A stretch of DNA of 64,000 bases from Bacillota bacterium (GTDB lineage: Bacteria > Bacillota > Clostridia > Lachnospirales > Lachnospiraceae): positions 186,001 through 250,000 of the forward strand of contig JAEWIZ010000022.1 in the NCBI GenBank assembly GCA_023386815.1, in the 5' to 3' direction. Made by a program: the position numbers and the translations under genes. Positions within the stretch are counted from its first letter, which is position 1, and every line of letters starts with the position of its first letter. Below, one piece after another: positions 23,805 through 32,922 of the stretch. Under the pieces are notes generated by a model. It searched no databases. It was not told the DNA's origin and saw nothing but the letters and a program-made list of their open reading frames with translations.

Positions 23805-24455
23805 TTATAGTTCCAGAACTTCCGACATAGAGGTAACAAAATAATCTGCCAACTTGATTTTCTCTTCTTGTTCTGCGATCGAGAACTCATCATAAACCGC
23901 ACATACCTTCATATTAGCATTCTTACCTGCCTTAACTCCCATTAAAATATCTTCAAACACCAGACACCTTTCAGGCTCAACGCCTAAATCCTGTGCAACC
24001 AGAAGATAGATATCCGGTGAGGGTTTACCCTTTGATACTTCACAAGAGGTTCGAATCGAAGCAAAATACTCGCTGATACCATGTCTTCTCACAATCAGAT
24101 CCACCAACTCTCTGGAATTACTGGTCGCAATCCCTGCCGGAATCTGATTTTGCTTTAAGTAAGTTAATAATTCTAAAACTCCTTCTTTTAGAGGCACCTC
24201 ATGCAGGTACTTGTCCCAGGCCATCTGATTCCAATCACTTTTGATCTGTTCCAAACTGTCAGTTAACCCAAACCGTTCCTTAAAATAAATCGCTGTTTCC
24301 GAAAAGCTCATTCCTGCAATCTCGGATTGCAGCTCCTCCGGAAGTTCTATTCCATATCGATTCAGATATTCAATATCAATACTTCTCCACATCCACATGG
24401 AGTCTACCAGCGTTCCATCCAAATCAAAGATTACTGCTTCAATATCTTTTATCAT
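23805..24455 (-). CDS. HAD-superfamily hydrolase (beta-phosphoglucomutase/phosphatase-like)
   Basis: A 216-residue HAD protein with motif I VIFDLDGTLVDS (nucleophile Asp and acid/base Asp), motif II GIATSNS, a lysine in VSKGKPSPDIYL (motif III), and motif IV CLVFEDILMGVKAG. The alpha-helical cap lies between motifs I and II, as in class C1 enzymes such as beta-phosphoglucomutase and phosphoglycolate phosphatase. Substrate cannot be predicted. It stands between two pseudouridine synthase genes, possibly in one transcript. Confidence 0.88.
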   Translation of the reverse strand: MIKDIEAVIFDLDGTLVDSMWMWRSIDIEYLNRYGIELPEELQSEIAGMSFSETAIYFKERFGLTDSLEQIKSDWNQMAWDKYLHEVPLKEGVLELLTYLKQNQIPAGIATSNSRELVDLIVRRHGISEYFASIRTSCEVSKGKPSPDIYLLVAQDLGVEPERCLVFEDILMGVKAGKNANMKVCAVYDEFSIAEQEEKIKLADYFVTSMSEVLEL

Positions 24456-24549
24456 ATCTATTCCACTCTAATCCCAAAGTATAAGTTCTACAACAGATTA
24501 GAAGTCCTCTCTATATTTTAGGCATACTCATTTACTTATATTACCTTCG

Positions 24550-25266
24550 CTAATTTTTTAGAAGCTGAAGCTCCTGCGGTGTCAGTTCCCGATAATCTCC
24601 CGGTTTCAGGCTTGGATCAAGTACCAAGCTTCCCATTGACAACCGCTTTAAATAAATAACTTCTTTGCCCACTGCTTCGAACATACGCTTAACCTGATGA
24701 AATTTACCCTCCTGTATGGTAAGCTCAATCTCCGAGACCTCATCGGAAACGATGATCTTTAGCTTTGCAGGCAGAGTAAGGCCTTCCTCACCGATGTCCA
24801 CACCTTCTTCGAAGGCTCTAACATCCTCTTTGGTAACCTTTCCATCAACCTTAGCAAAGTATACCTTATCCACATGTTTCTTCGGGGATAGCAAGCGATG
24901 AGCTAAATCCCCGTCGTTGGTTATTAATAAAAGCCCTTCTGTATCCTTATCCAGTCTACCAACCGGAAATAAATCTTTTCTCTGCTTATCAGTAATCAGA
25001 TCAAGTACCGTCTCATTTACATTATCCTGAGTTGCAGATACCACACCGATGGGTTTATGAAGCATAATATAACATAAACCCACATAACCGACCTTGGTTT
25101 CATCAAATAAAACCTCATCTACAGAGACCGTCACCTTGCTTTCCGGTTTCTTACATATTTCACCATTAAGCCTTACTCTACCCTTGCGAATCCAGGTTTT
25201 GATCTCGCTTCGTGTCCCGACTCCCATATCTGCAAGATACTTATCCAACCTAAGTTGTTCCGACAT
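24550..25266 (-). CDS. RsuA-family 16S rRNA pseudouridine synthase
   Basis: A 238-residue protein with an S4 domain (RLDKYLADMGVGTRSEIKTW) and the RsuA/RluB/E/F catalytic domain: HKPIGVVSAT, FPVGRLDKDTEGLLLITNDG (catalytic Asp), LLSPKKHVDKVYFAKV and EGKFHQVKRMFEAVG. These fit RsuA, which makes pseudouridine 516 in 16S rRNA. GAGAGAGGTAGCT precedes the ATG, and the stop of the RsmF-like gene is 20 bp upstream, so the two rRNA modification genes form a pair. Confidence 0.9.
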   Translation of the reverse strand: MSEQLRLDKYLADMGVGTRSEIKTWIRKGRVRLNGEICKKPESKVTVSVDEVLFDETKVGYVGLCYIMLHKPIGVVSATQDNVNETVLDLITDKQRKDLFPVGRLDKDTEGLLLITNDGDLAHRLLSPKKHVDKVYFAKVDGKVTKEDVRAFEEGVDIGEEGLTLPAKLKIIVSDEVSEIELTIQEGKFHQVKRMFEAVGKEVIYLKRLSMGSLVLDPSLKPGDYRELTPQELQLLKN

Positions 25267-25286
25267 AGCTACCTCTCTCTTCTATC

Positions 25287-26696
25287 CTACATCCATCTCC
25301 AGCCAGGAAGATATTTATTTTTAAAATTATTCTTTGCCACCTTGATCCAGCCAAGAGGATGTTGTTCCACACATACCAAATACCAGCCGTCCTCAAAATC
25401 TCCTTCCGGCTCAATCGCCTCGCACTTTAGATACCTGATCACATTGGGGTCATCCACATGAAACTCGATGACCTTATCATAATCTTCCATAGACAAAGCA
25501 CTGGCTAAGGCTTGCGCTGGCTCAAAACGCTGCTTTTTCATTTCCCCTAATAATAATCCCTGTCTCAGAATACGTAGTCCCTTTAAATTTGGCAACCCTT
25601 CCGGAAGTAGATAAACTCTATCCTCATGCACAACAAGCAGCTCCTGCTTTATTGGAAACTTAAGCTGCTTAAAAAATTCAATTGCTTCCTCTGAAAGTGA
25701 ATTCTTTGGTTTAGCTGAGTTGCTGGAATAATTGACAGCACTTGCAACTCCCTTCACATCTCTTTTATGAAGAAGCGCAACAAAATGACCCTCTCCGTTA
25801 ATCTTATGGGGCCAAAGTCGGATGCAATGTTTTAATTCTTCCTTACCGTTTGCCCAGTCAGGCTTGCCATAATCAAAGCCCTCATAGGATATCCCCAATT
25901 CCTTTTGCACCCCTGCCTCAGGGATTGCATTCACTACCTCAAATTCCGGATACTCCTCTAACAGATATGCTATGGTGCCTTCATTTTCCTCCGGTGAAAA
26001 GGTACAGGTGGAATAAAGCATATGCCCACCAGGTTTTAACATCCTGGCAGCAAATAGGATAATCTCCTTTTGCAGCTTATTATAATATTCTACACCATAT
26101 TGCTCCCAATTCTTCATGATTGCAGGACTTTTACGAAACATGCCTTCTCCGGAGCATGGTGCATCAATCAGGATCTTATCGAAATATTCCGGGAAATATT
26201 CTACCAGCTTATTCGGCGCCTCAGAGGTTACCAGGGCATTTCGAATTCCGAATAATTCAATATTCTTCAGTAAGGCCTTTGCCCTTGAGTTACTGATATC
26301 ATTGGAAACCAGAAGACCTTCTCCTCCTAATTTCGCTCCAAGCTCTGTACTTTTTCCGCCAGGTGCAGCGCAGATATCCAGTACCTTATCCCCCTTTTCA
26401 ATGGGTAAAAGCGACGCCGGTGTCATTGCACTTGGCTCCTGGATGTAGTATAAGCCCGCATAGTAATAAGGATGCTTTGACGGCTGTTCCTCCGTATCAT
26501 AGTAATAGCCGTTCCAAACCCAGGGAATTCTATTCACTGAAAAAGGACAGTTTTTTTCGAACTCTTCTGGGGAAGATTTTAGTGTATTTACACGTAAGCC
26601 GCCAAAATGCGGCTTATTGTAGCACTGTAAATACGCTTCATACTCCTCTCCCAAAAGCGTTTTCATTCTGTCCTCAAATAATTTTGGTAAATTCAT
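25287..26696 (-). CDS. RsmF/RsmB-type rRNA cytosine-C5 methyltransferase
   Basis: A 469-residue SAM-dependent methyltransferase of the NOL1/NOP2/Sun family. The N-terminal RNA-binding part has GGLRVNTLK. Motif I is DICAAPGGKSTELGAKLGG, motif IV DAPCSGEGMFRK (with PC cysteine) and motif VI YSTCTFSPEENE (TC catalytic cysteine). After about residue 300 there is an RsmF-type C-terminal extension with a PUA-like domain (VYLLPEGLPNLKGLRILRQG). The target C cannot be determined. AACGGAGTGAG precedes the ATG at 26696. It runs directly into the RsuA-family gene. Confidence 0.9.
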   Translation of the reverse strand: MNLPKLFEDRMKTLLGEEYEAYLQCYNKPHFGGLRVNTLKSSPEEFEKNCPFSVNRIPWVWNGYYYDTEEQPSKHPYYYAGLYYIQEPSAMTPASLLPIEKGDKVLDICAAPGGKSTELGAKLGGEGLLVSNDISNSRAKALLKNIELFGIRNALVTSEAPNKLVEYFPEYFDKILIDAPCSGEGMFRKSPAIMKNWEQYGVEYYNKLQKEIILFAARMLKPGGHMLYSTCTFSPEENEGTIAYLLEEYPEFEVVNAIPEAGVQKELGISYEGFDYGKPDWANGKEELKHCIRLWPHKINGEGHFVALLHKRDVKGVASAVNYSSNSAKPKNSLSEEAIEFFKQLKFPIKQELLVVHEDRVYLLPEGLPNLKGLRILRQGLLLGEMKKQRFEPAQALASALSMEDYDKVIEFHVDDPNVIRYLKCEAIEPEGDFEDGWYLVCVEQHPLGWIKVAKNNFKNKYLPGWRWM

Positions 26697-26827
26697 TTTC
26701 TCACTCCGTTAATTTATTCGTGGATAAGTATTTTATGAGCTAATTTCCAACACTTCTTATTTGCTTTCAGTAGCCTTCGAAAGCTTTATATCAGTTTGCC
26801 TAACAAAAGCTCTGTTTTACAAACATC

Positions 26828-27631
26828 CTATCTTAAGCTCTGAGCACGGTAACGTGCAGAAATCAGATCTAATTGATGACTAAATTCAACTAATTCCGTT
26901 TGATCTCCCTTTTGGTAAATCCTTAGAAAATCATCCTGTATCTTCATAACCTCCTGCTTATTTGCAACCTTATATAAATTCTGTATATTGGTTAATATAT
27001 CCGCAACGATATTTGCCTTTATCGTAAAGGAATTTTGAGCATCCATGATCTCATCCCTTACCACCGACATTTCCTGATCAAGAATCAGGATAGCTCCTGC
27101 TGCTGAGGATAATCTCTCTCGGATATTTTCCGGCATATTTGATTTATACTTATATTGCAAAGAATGCTCAATAGTCGCCCAGAAATTCATTGCAAGGGTA
27201 CGAATCTGAATTTCAACCTGAAGCTCCTTCTTACCCTTTAAAGTCTCAACGTCATAGGCTACAATCATGTGGTAGGATCGATAACCGCTTTTTTTAACAT
27301 TTTCAATATAATCCTTTTCGTTGACAACACGCATATCGGATCGTCTTCGAATAATGTCCGCCACCTTATAAATATCTTCAACAAACTGGCAAATAATTCG
27401 TATACCTGCAATATCGTCAATCTCATCTTCAAATCTTGATAATTCTATTCCTTTTTTCTGTGCCTTTTCCAAGATACTGGAGATGGTTTTTACCCTTCCA
27501 GTAACCTGCTCGATGGGTGAATATGCACCAACGTGTCTATATTCATCAATAATATGGTTAAATTTAATAATTAATTCATTAACGGCTAAGGCATATGGAT
27601 CCAATATTTCTCTCCAAAGTTGTATTTCCAT
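26828..27631 (-). CDS. Small alarmone synthetase (RelQ/YjbM-like GTP pyrophosphokinase)
   Basis: A 267-residue single-domain (p)ppGpp synthetase. It contains the RelA/SpoT synthetase core: RVKTISSILEKAQKKGI, DIAGIRIICQFVEDIY, YIENVKKSGYRSYHMIVAY and VEIQIRTLAMNFWATIEHSL, including the catalytic E-x-Q motif. There is no HD hydrolase domain and no TGS/ACT regulatory tail, as in RelQ (YjbM). The C-terminal helices probably form the tetramer. AGGAGGTAACC precedes the start. The gene follows rsmE by 55 bp on the same strand. Confidence 0.9.
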   Translation of the reverse strand: MEIQLWREILDPYALAVNELIIKFNHIIDEYRHVGAYSPIEQVTGRVKTISSILEKAQKKGIELSRFEDEIDDIAGIRIICQFVEDIYKVADIIRRRSDMRVVNEKDYIENVKKSGYRSYHMIVAYDVETLKGKKELQVEIQIRTLAMNFWATIEHSLQYKYKSNMPENIRERLSSAAGAILILDQEMSVVRDEIMDAQNSFTIKANIVADILTNIQNLYKVANKQEVMKIQDDFLRIYQKGDQTELVEFSHQLDLISARYRAQSLR

Positions 27632-27686
27632 AAAGGTTACCTCCTACCCAACCCATAGAAAAGTATGGGTTCATTTAAGTTTGTCT

Positions 27687-28427
27687 CTAATCCTCCAGTG
27701 TTAAAACCAGCATAGACAATACGGCAAGCCCGGCCGTTTCGGTTCTTAAAATTCTTTTCCCCAAGGTAATCGGATGAATATCTGCTGACATCGCCAGTTC
27801 AATCTCTGCTTCTTCAAATCCACCTTCCGGTCCGATAAATACTCCAATGCTTTCACGATTCTTTAAACTGTCCAATCTATGTTTTGTATTCTGCATTCCA
27901 GTAGCGTTCTCGTAGGGAATAATACCTTGTCCTAATTCTTTCGCATTCGTAACAGCTTCTTTAAAACTTTGCACAGGCCTAACGACGGGAATAATTCCTC
28001 GACCGGATTGTTTCGCTGCTTCTTCCGCGATTGCCTGCCACCGTTCCAGCTTTTTTTCTTCCTTTTTCTTATCTTCCAGTTTTACAACAGCCCGTTTTGT
28101 CATGACCGGAACGATATCATATACTCCAAGCTCTACAGCCTTTTGGATAATCAACTCCATCTTATCCTTTTTTGGCAAGCCTTGATATAGAGTAATACGC
28201 GTCTTAAGCTCTGTACCCGTATCCTTTTCGCTTTGGATCTCGACGGTAATTTCACCCTCAGATACCTTATTTATTATACAATAACAATCTTTTCCCTGTC
28301 CATTGCAAATTATAATTTCATCCCCCGGCTTCCTGCGAAGAACATTCTTGATATGGTTAACATCAGAGCCTTTAATTACAATTGTATTTCCAGTTATCTG
28401 AGTTGGGGTTACATAAAAACGATGCAT
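27687..28427 (-). CDS. rsmE: 16S rRNA (uracil1498-N3)-methyltransferase
   Basis: A 246-residue SPOUT methyltransferase. It starts MHRFYVTPTQI and contains the PUA-like N-terminal domain (HIKNVLRRKPGDEI). The knotted SAM site follows with FIGPEGGFEEAEI and LGKRILRTETAGLAVLSML, both RsmE signatures. It methylates U1498 of 16S rRNA. In many Firmicutes rsmE immediately follows prmA; here prmA is 5 kb away on the upstream side, behind an ABC transporter operon. A relQ-type gene follows. Confidence 0.95.
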   Translation of the reverse strand: MHRFYVTPTQITGNTIVIKGSDVNHIKNVLRRKPGDEIIICNGQGKDCYCIINKVSEGEITVEIQSEKDTGTELKTRITLYQGLPKKDKMELIIQKAVELGVYDIVPVMTKRAVVKLEDKKKEEKKLERWQAIAEEAAKQSGRGIIPVVRPVQSFKEAVTNAKELGQGIIPYENATGMQNTKHRLDSLKNRESIGVFIGPEGGFEEAEIELAMSADIHPITLGKRILRTETAGLAVLSMLVLTLED

Positions 28428-28818
28428 AATTTCTCCTTTAACACTAAAAAAGGTCTATTTTCTTTCTACAGTAATTGGCTGATTTCTCTATTTTCATTTT
28501 ATTGAGCTTATTTTCGCAAAATACATGCTATCGATATTATATAGCACAGGGAACATATGCTCAAGTATTTTTCCCAAAACATATTCTATTATCTTTTTTT
28601 ATTTAGTTCAACAAATATTTCCATGGTGGATCTTCTGATCTATCTCATGATCTCTTCGAAACACCTGCATATTATAGGAAAGAAGTCTCCTATAGACCAT
28701 ATGCTGCCCCACAAAAATACGCCAAGAGTTGTAGCTTACCCTGATGTATTTTTGTGGGGTAAGTTATGCTCCTGGCGTAATTTGTTTTACCGCAACACTA
28801 ATTAAGCTGCTATCAATT
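28428..28818. other. 391-bp intergenic region
   Basis: The gap between the cytidylate-kinase-like gene and rsmE holds AT-rich DNA and one hairpin element at 28703-28780. The rsmE side has a weak ribosome site, and no obvious consensus promoter is seen. Short open frames here have no ribosome sites or recognisable sequence, so I do not call genes. Confidence 0.5.
28703..28780. repeat. Hairpin element with two mutually exclusive pairings
   Basis: A perfect 14-bp stem forms between 28707-28720 and 28746-28759. A second, imperfect pairing joins 28719-28741 to 28757-28780, so the arms occur in permuted order and the two folds compete. This layout could switch structure, or it could reflect rearrangement of a dispersed hairpin. 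Confidence 0.6.
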
Positions 28819-29412
28819 CTACAAAAACATATTTCTAGCTATATCCGCAAGTATTTTCGCGGTCTTTTCAATTCCAAACCGACTGCTGTCCATCATAATA
28901 TCATAACCATCATAGACATTGTTAATATCCGGACAATACCGGTAACGATAATTTTCTCTTGCCTTATCTACTTCCTTAATCATCCTCTTTGCATCTTTAA
29001 GATCCATTTGAAGCGTATCCGTACAGTTTTTTAATCTGCTTTCATAAGGTGAATAGACATAGATATTTAAGCAGCGAGGATGCTCCTTTAAGACATTTCC
29101 CGCACATCTGCCAACGATAATGCAGGACTCTTTCGCTGCAATATCACGGATAATATTGGTCTGAACATTAAAAATCTCATCCTGAATATTGGCAACGCCC
29201 ATGCCCAAAGGATATTTTCTTCTGAAAAAGGTTGAGTTAGCATGTTCCTCTTCGTTACTTATAACTGGGATAGGCTGACCCATTCGTTTTGCCGTTGCCT
29301 CCACGATGTCCCTGTCATAGAATTCTATCTGCAATTCCTCCGACATCTTTTGTGCAATCGAACGGCCAAAACTGGCAAATTGTCTTGAAATTGTAATCAC
29401 ATAGTTTTCCAT
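28819..29412 (-). CDS. Cytidylate kinase-like family protein
   Basis: A 197-residue protein of the cytidylate-kinase-like family widespread in Lachnospiraceae. It starts with ITISRQFASFGRSIAQKMS, the place of the P-loop, but the usual GKS/T lysine is not there; a serine-arginine pattern takes its place. FYDRDIVEATAKRMG and CIIVGRCAGNVLKEHP follow, then an arginine-rich lid. Whether it still phosphorylates CMP or another substrate is unknown. AGGAGGTC precedes the ATG; it sits downstream of the ABC transporter genes with a 44-bp gap and may belong to that transcript. Confidence 0.82.
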   Translation of the reverse strand: MENYVITISRQFASFGRSIAQKMSEELQIEFYDRDIVEATAKRMGQPIPVISNEEEHANSTFFRRKYPLGMGVANIQDEIFNVQTNIIRDIAAKESCIIVGRCAGNVLKEHPRCLNIYVYSPYESRLKNCTDTLQMDLKDAKRMIKEVDKARENYRYRYCPDINNVYDGYDIMMDSSRFGIEKTAKILADIARNMFL

Positions 29413-29456
29413 ATATTAAGACCTCCTATTTTGAAATGTTCCACTGTGCTCACGAA

Positions 29457-30224
29457 TCAGGATACCTGTTCCGCTGCCTTTGGGATGCGCGGATGCTTTT
29501 GCATATATCTAACCAGGGATGATAGCGTAAAATTAATAATAAAATAAATAATTGCTGCTGTTCCCAACAATACAAAAACGTCCGACACATTAACTGATCC
29601 TGTACCATTATATTTATTTGCTGCACTTAATAATGTCTTAACTCTTGACATTAGCTCAATTACAGCAATATTCGCCAGGTATGAGGAGTCCTTAATGGTT
29701 GTAATGACCTGGCTGAGCAAGGTCGGTACAATATTCCGGTAAGCTTGGGGCAGTACAATATAAATCATGATCTGTACGGTGTTAAAACCCTGGGAATGTC
29801 CGGCTTCAAATTGTCCCTGCGCTACCGAATTAAGACCTCCTCGTACAATCTCTGCAATAACGGAGGAGGTGAATAAAATCAGCGCCGTTGCTCCCTTAAA
29901 TAATAGCTTAACTTCAACGGATGTGAGGCCAAACATCTTTTTTGACAAAAATTCCGGAAATGGAAAAAACACCAGACAAATAAATATCCATAGTAATAGC
30001 GGTGTATTTCTGAATATTTCAATATAGGCCGTAGCAAGCCATTTGAATATTCTCGTCTTTCTGGTGGTGCAGTAATTACGAACCAGAGCAAGGACGGATC
30101 CCAAAAGCACGCCAATCCCAACTGCAACTACCGATATAATTAAGGTAAAAGCGACTCCTTTAAAAATATAATTTAAAACTGCCGGATTTTTTAGGATCGA
30201 TAAGCTACCTTCTAATGTATTCAT
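29457..30224 (-). CDS. Polar amino acid ABC transporter permease (second subunit)
   Basis: A 255-residue inner-membrane permease of the His/Glu/Gln/Arg/opine family (HEQRo). There are about five membrane segments. VALAM-like IGVLLGSVLALVRNYC and YIEIFRNTPLLLWIFICLVF are typical. The EAA loop EIVRGGLNSVAQGQFEAGHS, which contacts the ATPase, is complete. It shares one base with the previous permease gene, an ATGA-type overlap that points to coupled translation and to a heterodimeric channel. Confidence 0.9.
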   Translation of the reverse strand: MNTLEGSLSILKNPAVLNYIFKGVAFTLIISVVAVGIGVLLGSVLALVRNYCTTRKTRIFKWLATAYIEIFRNTPLLLWIFICLVFFPFPEFLSKKMFGLTSVEVKLLFKGATALILFTSSVIAEIVRGGLNSVAQGQFEAGHSQGFNTVQIMIYIVLPQAYRNIVPTLLSQVITTIKDSSYLANIAVIELMSRVKTLLSAANKYNGTGSVNVSDVFVLLGTAAIIYFIINFTLSSLVRYMQKHPRIPKAAEQVS

Positions 30225-31003
30225 TATTTTGTCACCATCCCTTCTGAAATGGTTTTCTGAGCTTCTGCTGTCTTAAGCTCTCTTTTTTTCAAGGCATTTT
30301 CCCATGCACTTGCCAGTGTTGAAAGCGGGAAGCAAACAGCAAAGAATAAAAGACCGCTAACCAGATATGCAGGTGCATAAGCCCCTCCTGTGGAGGCACC
30401 TGTCACAAAGCTGTAGGTTAGTGAAATCAGATCGGCACCACCTATAATATAGAGGCAGGACGTATTTTTAATCAGATTCACGATCTGATTAACCATGGGT
30501 GGCAGTATAATCTTAATACTTTGCGGTAAAATAATAAAATACATCTTTTCCACATAATTAAATCCTTGGGAATCCGCAGCTTCAAACTGTCCTTTGGGGA
30601 TGGCACCAATACCTGCTCGCACGACTTCTGCCATATAAGCACCATGATAGATACCAAGGGCTATAATTCCTGTAACAATAATACCAAGACTTTTTCCTGA
30701 AAATGCTAATGCATAATACAGGAAGCATAGCTGAAGAATCAAGGGTGTATTCTGTATCAATTCTACATAAACACGGCTTATCCCTTCCAGATACTTCTTA
30801 CCACTAGTAGCCATCAAGCCAAAAATGATTCCCAAAACCAGCGACAACAGCAAAGCGAACAGTGCCATTCTACCGGTATTGTAGAGACCCAACAAAAAGG
30901 TAGAGCGATAGGTCCACACCTTTTCCCAGGCAGTTATAGAAAATAAACTATCCACTACATTTCCTCCTGTCATTTTATATTTAATAATAGGAATTTGCAC
31001 CAA
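30224..31003 (-). CDS. Polar amino acid ABC transporter permease (first subunit)
   Basis: A 259-residue permease of the same family as its neighbour. It has about five membrane segments, GMALF-like RMALFALLLSLVLGIIFG, VELIQNTPLILQLCFLYYAL and the ATPase-contact loop EVVRAGIGAIPKGQFEAADS. A start at the second methionine (KMTGG) is possible; upstream of the annotated one is AAGGAG-poor sequence, while AGGAGGAAATG-like DNA lies within the frame, so the exact N-terminus is uncertain. It follows the binding-protein gene after a 107-bp gap with a hairpin. Confidence 0.87.
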   Translation of the reverse strand: MVQIPIIKYKMTGGNVVDSLFSITAWEKVWTYRSTFLLGLYNTGRMALFALLLSLVLGIIFGLMATSGKKYLEGISRVYVELIQNTPLILQLCFLYYALAFSGKSLGIIVTGIIALGIYHGAYMAEVVRAGIGAIPKGQFEAADSQGFNYVEKMYFIILPQSIKIILPPMVNQIVNLIKNTSCLYIIGGADLISLTYSFVTGASTGGAYAPAYLVSGLLFFAVCFPLSTLASAWENALKKRELKTAEAQKTISEGMVTK

Positions 31004-31056
31004 TTGTATGAAAATTCCACTGATTATATTGTTTTTGCAAATGTCTATTATTTAAT

Positions 31057-31081
31057 AAGGCTTCGCATTAGGCGAAGCCTT
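31057..31081 (-). terminator. Intercistronic hairpin after the binding-protein gene
   Basis: Perfect 10-bp stem (31057-31066 with 31072-31081) and 5-base loop. No strong T run follows on the minus strand, so it probably lets part of transcription through and stabilises the binding-protein mRNA, a common way to make more binding protein than permease. Confidence 0.7.
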
Positions 31082-31110
31082 TTAAGTAATAAGCTGTTAT
31101 TAATATAATC

Positions 31111-32010
31111 TTATTCTAATCCATTTTCAGCAATTAAGCCTTTTATTGTTCCATCTGCCAACCAGCCTTTAATCTGCTCATCAATCACAGCAGAAAGACC
31201 GGATCCCTTTTTCGTAGCAACACCATAGTCCTGAGGTGAGAACTTATCTGAGATATAAGAGCGGCTATCGGAATTATATGCAGCAAGAATTGATTTATCT
31301 ACACAAAAGGCATCAATTTCACCGGCACTTAAGGCTGTTGAGATTGTTGGATAATCATCATACTGATGGAAGGAAATGCCTTCGGTCCAAGTAGCTGGAT
31401 CAAATGTCTCTTCATTAAAGTTGTCTCCGCTGATAAATCCACCTTCTACCATAGCCTTTACCAATGCTCTTGCTGAGGTTGAACCGGAGGAAACACCGAC
31501 TTTTTTATCCTTTAAGCCTTCCAATTTGGTAATACCGGATGCATTCTCAACCAACACGGTTACATAGTCCGTAAAATATGGAGTTGAGAAATCCCAGCTT
31601 TGCTTTCTTTCCTCTGTGATAGTAAAGGTAGCTAAAACACAGTCAATATCACCGGAATCCAGAAGCTCTGTTCTTGTTGCCGCGGTAACGGCTGTGAACT
31701 CCACTTCAACCCCAAGCTTCTCAGCAATCTTCTCTGCCAAGGTAATCTCAAGTCCGCTATATTCCTGTGTTAATGGATCCTGGTAACCGAAGCCGATTAC
31801 AGCATTCTTAACGCCTACTCTTAAAACTCCTCTGTCAATAATTGCTTGAACATCTGCCGGATAATCGGAAGTATTCGAATCACCTGAGCCCTCTGTACCT
31901 GGTGTCGCAGGCGTATCCGTAGTGTTTTCCTTTCCCTGGCAACCTACCAGAAGAGAAGTCAGTAAGAGTATACTAAGCAGCAGTCCAAAATATTTCTTTA
32001 AATTTTTCAT
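31111..32010 (-). CDS. Polar amino acid ABC transporter substrate-binding lipoprotein
   Basis: A 299-residue extracellular solute-binding protein, family 3. The signal peptide ends in a lipobox LLVGC with the modified cysteine at 24, then a Gly/Thr/Ser linker. The bilobed domain has IDRGVLRVGVKNAVIGFGY, YSGLEITLAEKIAEKLGVEV, RTELLDSGDIDCVLATFTIT and ERKQSWDFSTPYF, typical of binders of glutamate, glutamine, aspartate or related amino acids; the ligand cannot be fixed. AAAGGAGGAAA precedes the ATG. Between glnQ-type gene and permeases in one operon. Confidence 0.92.
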   Translation of the reverse strand: MKNLKKYFGLLLSILLLTSLLVGCQGKENTTDTPATPGTEGSGDSNTSDYPADVQAIIDRGVLRVGVKNAVIGFGYQDPLTQEYSGLEITLAEKIAEKLGVEVEFTAVTAATRTELLDSGDIDCVLATFTITEERKQSWDFSTPYFTDYVTVLVENASGITKLEGLKDKKVGVSSGSTSARALVKAMVEGGFISGDNFNEETFDPATWTEGISFHQYDDYPTISTALSAGEIDAFCVDKSILAAYNSDSRSYISDKFSPQDYGVATKKGSGLSAVIDEQIKGWLADGTIKGLIAENGLE

Positions 32011-32111
32011 ATTTTTCCTCCTTTTTTACTATCCATTCATAAATTACATCTAATATAAGTACATTGCAATTTCAGGCTTAGTCAGGAAAACCTCCCAATC
32101 TGCGATCATCC

Positions 32112-32834
32112 TTATCGAATGATCTTACCTAGGAATTGCTTAACCCTATCATTTTCAGGATTTGTAAAGAAATGTTCAGGAACACCTTCTTCAATAATCT
32201 GTCCATCAGCCATGAAAACAATCCTATCCGCTACCTGACGCGCAAATCCCATCTCATGGGTTACCACGATCATAGTAATATTTTCTTTGGCCAATTTAAT
32301 CATGACATCCAGTACCTCCTGGATTGTTTCCGGATCCAACGCCGACGTGGGTTCATCAAACAGAATTATCTTAGTCTGAGCACATAAGGCACGGGCAATT
32401 GCGATTCGCTGTTGCTGTCCACCAGATAGTGTTGTTGGATAGACATGAGCCTTTTCTCTTAGACCAACGATATCCAGATAATGATACGCCAGATCTTCTG
32501 CTTCTTTTTTGCTCTTATGGTGCAGCTTCATTGGAGCTAACGTCAGATTCTTTAAGACAGTCATATGCGGATACAGATTAAACTGCTGAAAAACCATAGA
32601 TGTGGTCTCTCTAATTAGCCTAGTCTTATTCTTTGCCGTCACTTCTTCACCATTAATGAAAACATGACCACTAGTCGGTGTCTCCAAAAAATTAATACAA
32701 CGGACAGCTGTCGACTTTCCTGAGCCAGAAGGCCCGATAATAACTAGTTTTTCACCTTCTGCCACCTCTAAGTTGACATCTTTAAGAACATGTAGATCTC
32801 CAAAAAATTTGTTTACATTTTCCATTTTAATCAT
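32112..32834 (-). CDS. Polar amino acid ABC transporter ATP-binding protein (GlnQ-like)
   Basis: A 240-residue ATPase. Walker A is GPSGSGKST, the Q loop VFQQFNLYPHMT, the signature LSGGQQQRIAIARAL, Walker B IILFDEPTSALDPE and the switch histidine VVTHEMGFA, all intact. The open frame continues 20 codons upstream from a GTG, but that stretch lies in the leader terminator. The ATG at 32834 has GAGAGGTG six bases before it and gives normal family length, so I start there. It is the first gene of the four-gene transporter operon and is preceded by a promoter and a terminator-like leader. Confidence 0.93.
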   Translation of the reverse strand: MIKMENVNKFFGDLHVLKDVNLEVAEGEKLVIIGPSGSGKSTAVRCINFLETPTSGHVFINGEEVTAKNKTRLIRETTSMVFQQFNLYPHMTVLKNLTLAPMKLHHKSKKEAEDLAYHYLDIVGLREKAHVYPTTLSGGQQQRIAIARALCAQTKIILFDEPTSALDPETIQEVLDVMIKLAKENITMIVVTHEMGFARQVADRIVFMADGQIIEEGVPEHFFTNPENDRVKQFLGKIIR

Positions 32835-32872
32835 AAATTTCACCTCTCTTGGCATACCCAAGGGTATAAGAT

Positions 32873-32906
32873 AAAAAAAAGGTGTCTGAGCCACCGTGTT
32901 CAGACA
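32873..32906 (-). promoter_or_regulatory. Terminator-like hairpin in the leader of the ABC transporter operon (putative attenuator)
   Basis: A 7-bp stem (32883-32889 with 32900-32906) with a 10-base loop is followed on the minus strand by CC and eight T (32873-32880). It starts only about 10 bases after the predicted transcription start and ends about 40 bases before the glnQ-type ATG. A second small hairpin (CTTGG-GTATG-CCAAG) lies between it and the ribosome site. Alternatively it ends the transcript of the upstream lipoprotein gene. Confidence 0.7.
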
Positions 32907-32922
32907 TCTTTATCTAGAGATA

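Noticed and set aside
32835..32894. Longer N-terminus of the GlnQ-like ATPase
   Set aside because: The extra 20 codons lie in the leader with the terminator hairpin, and the ribosome site before 32834 gives the standard family start.
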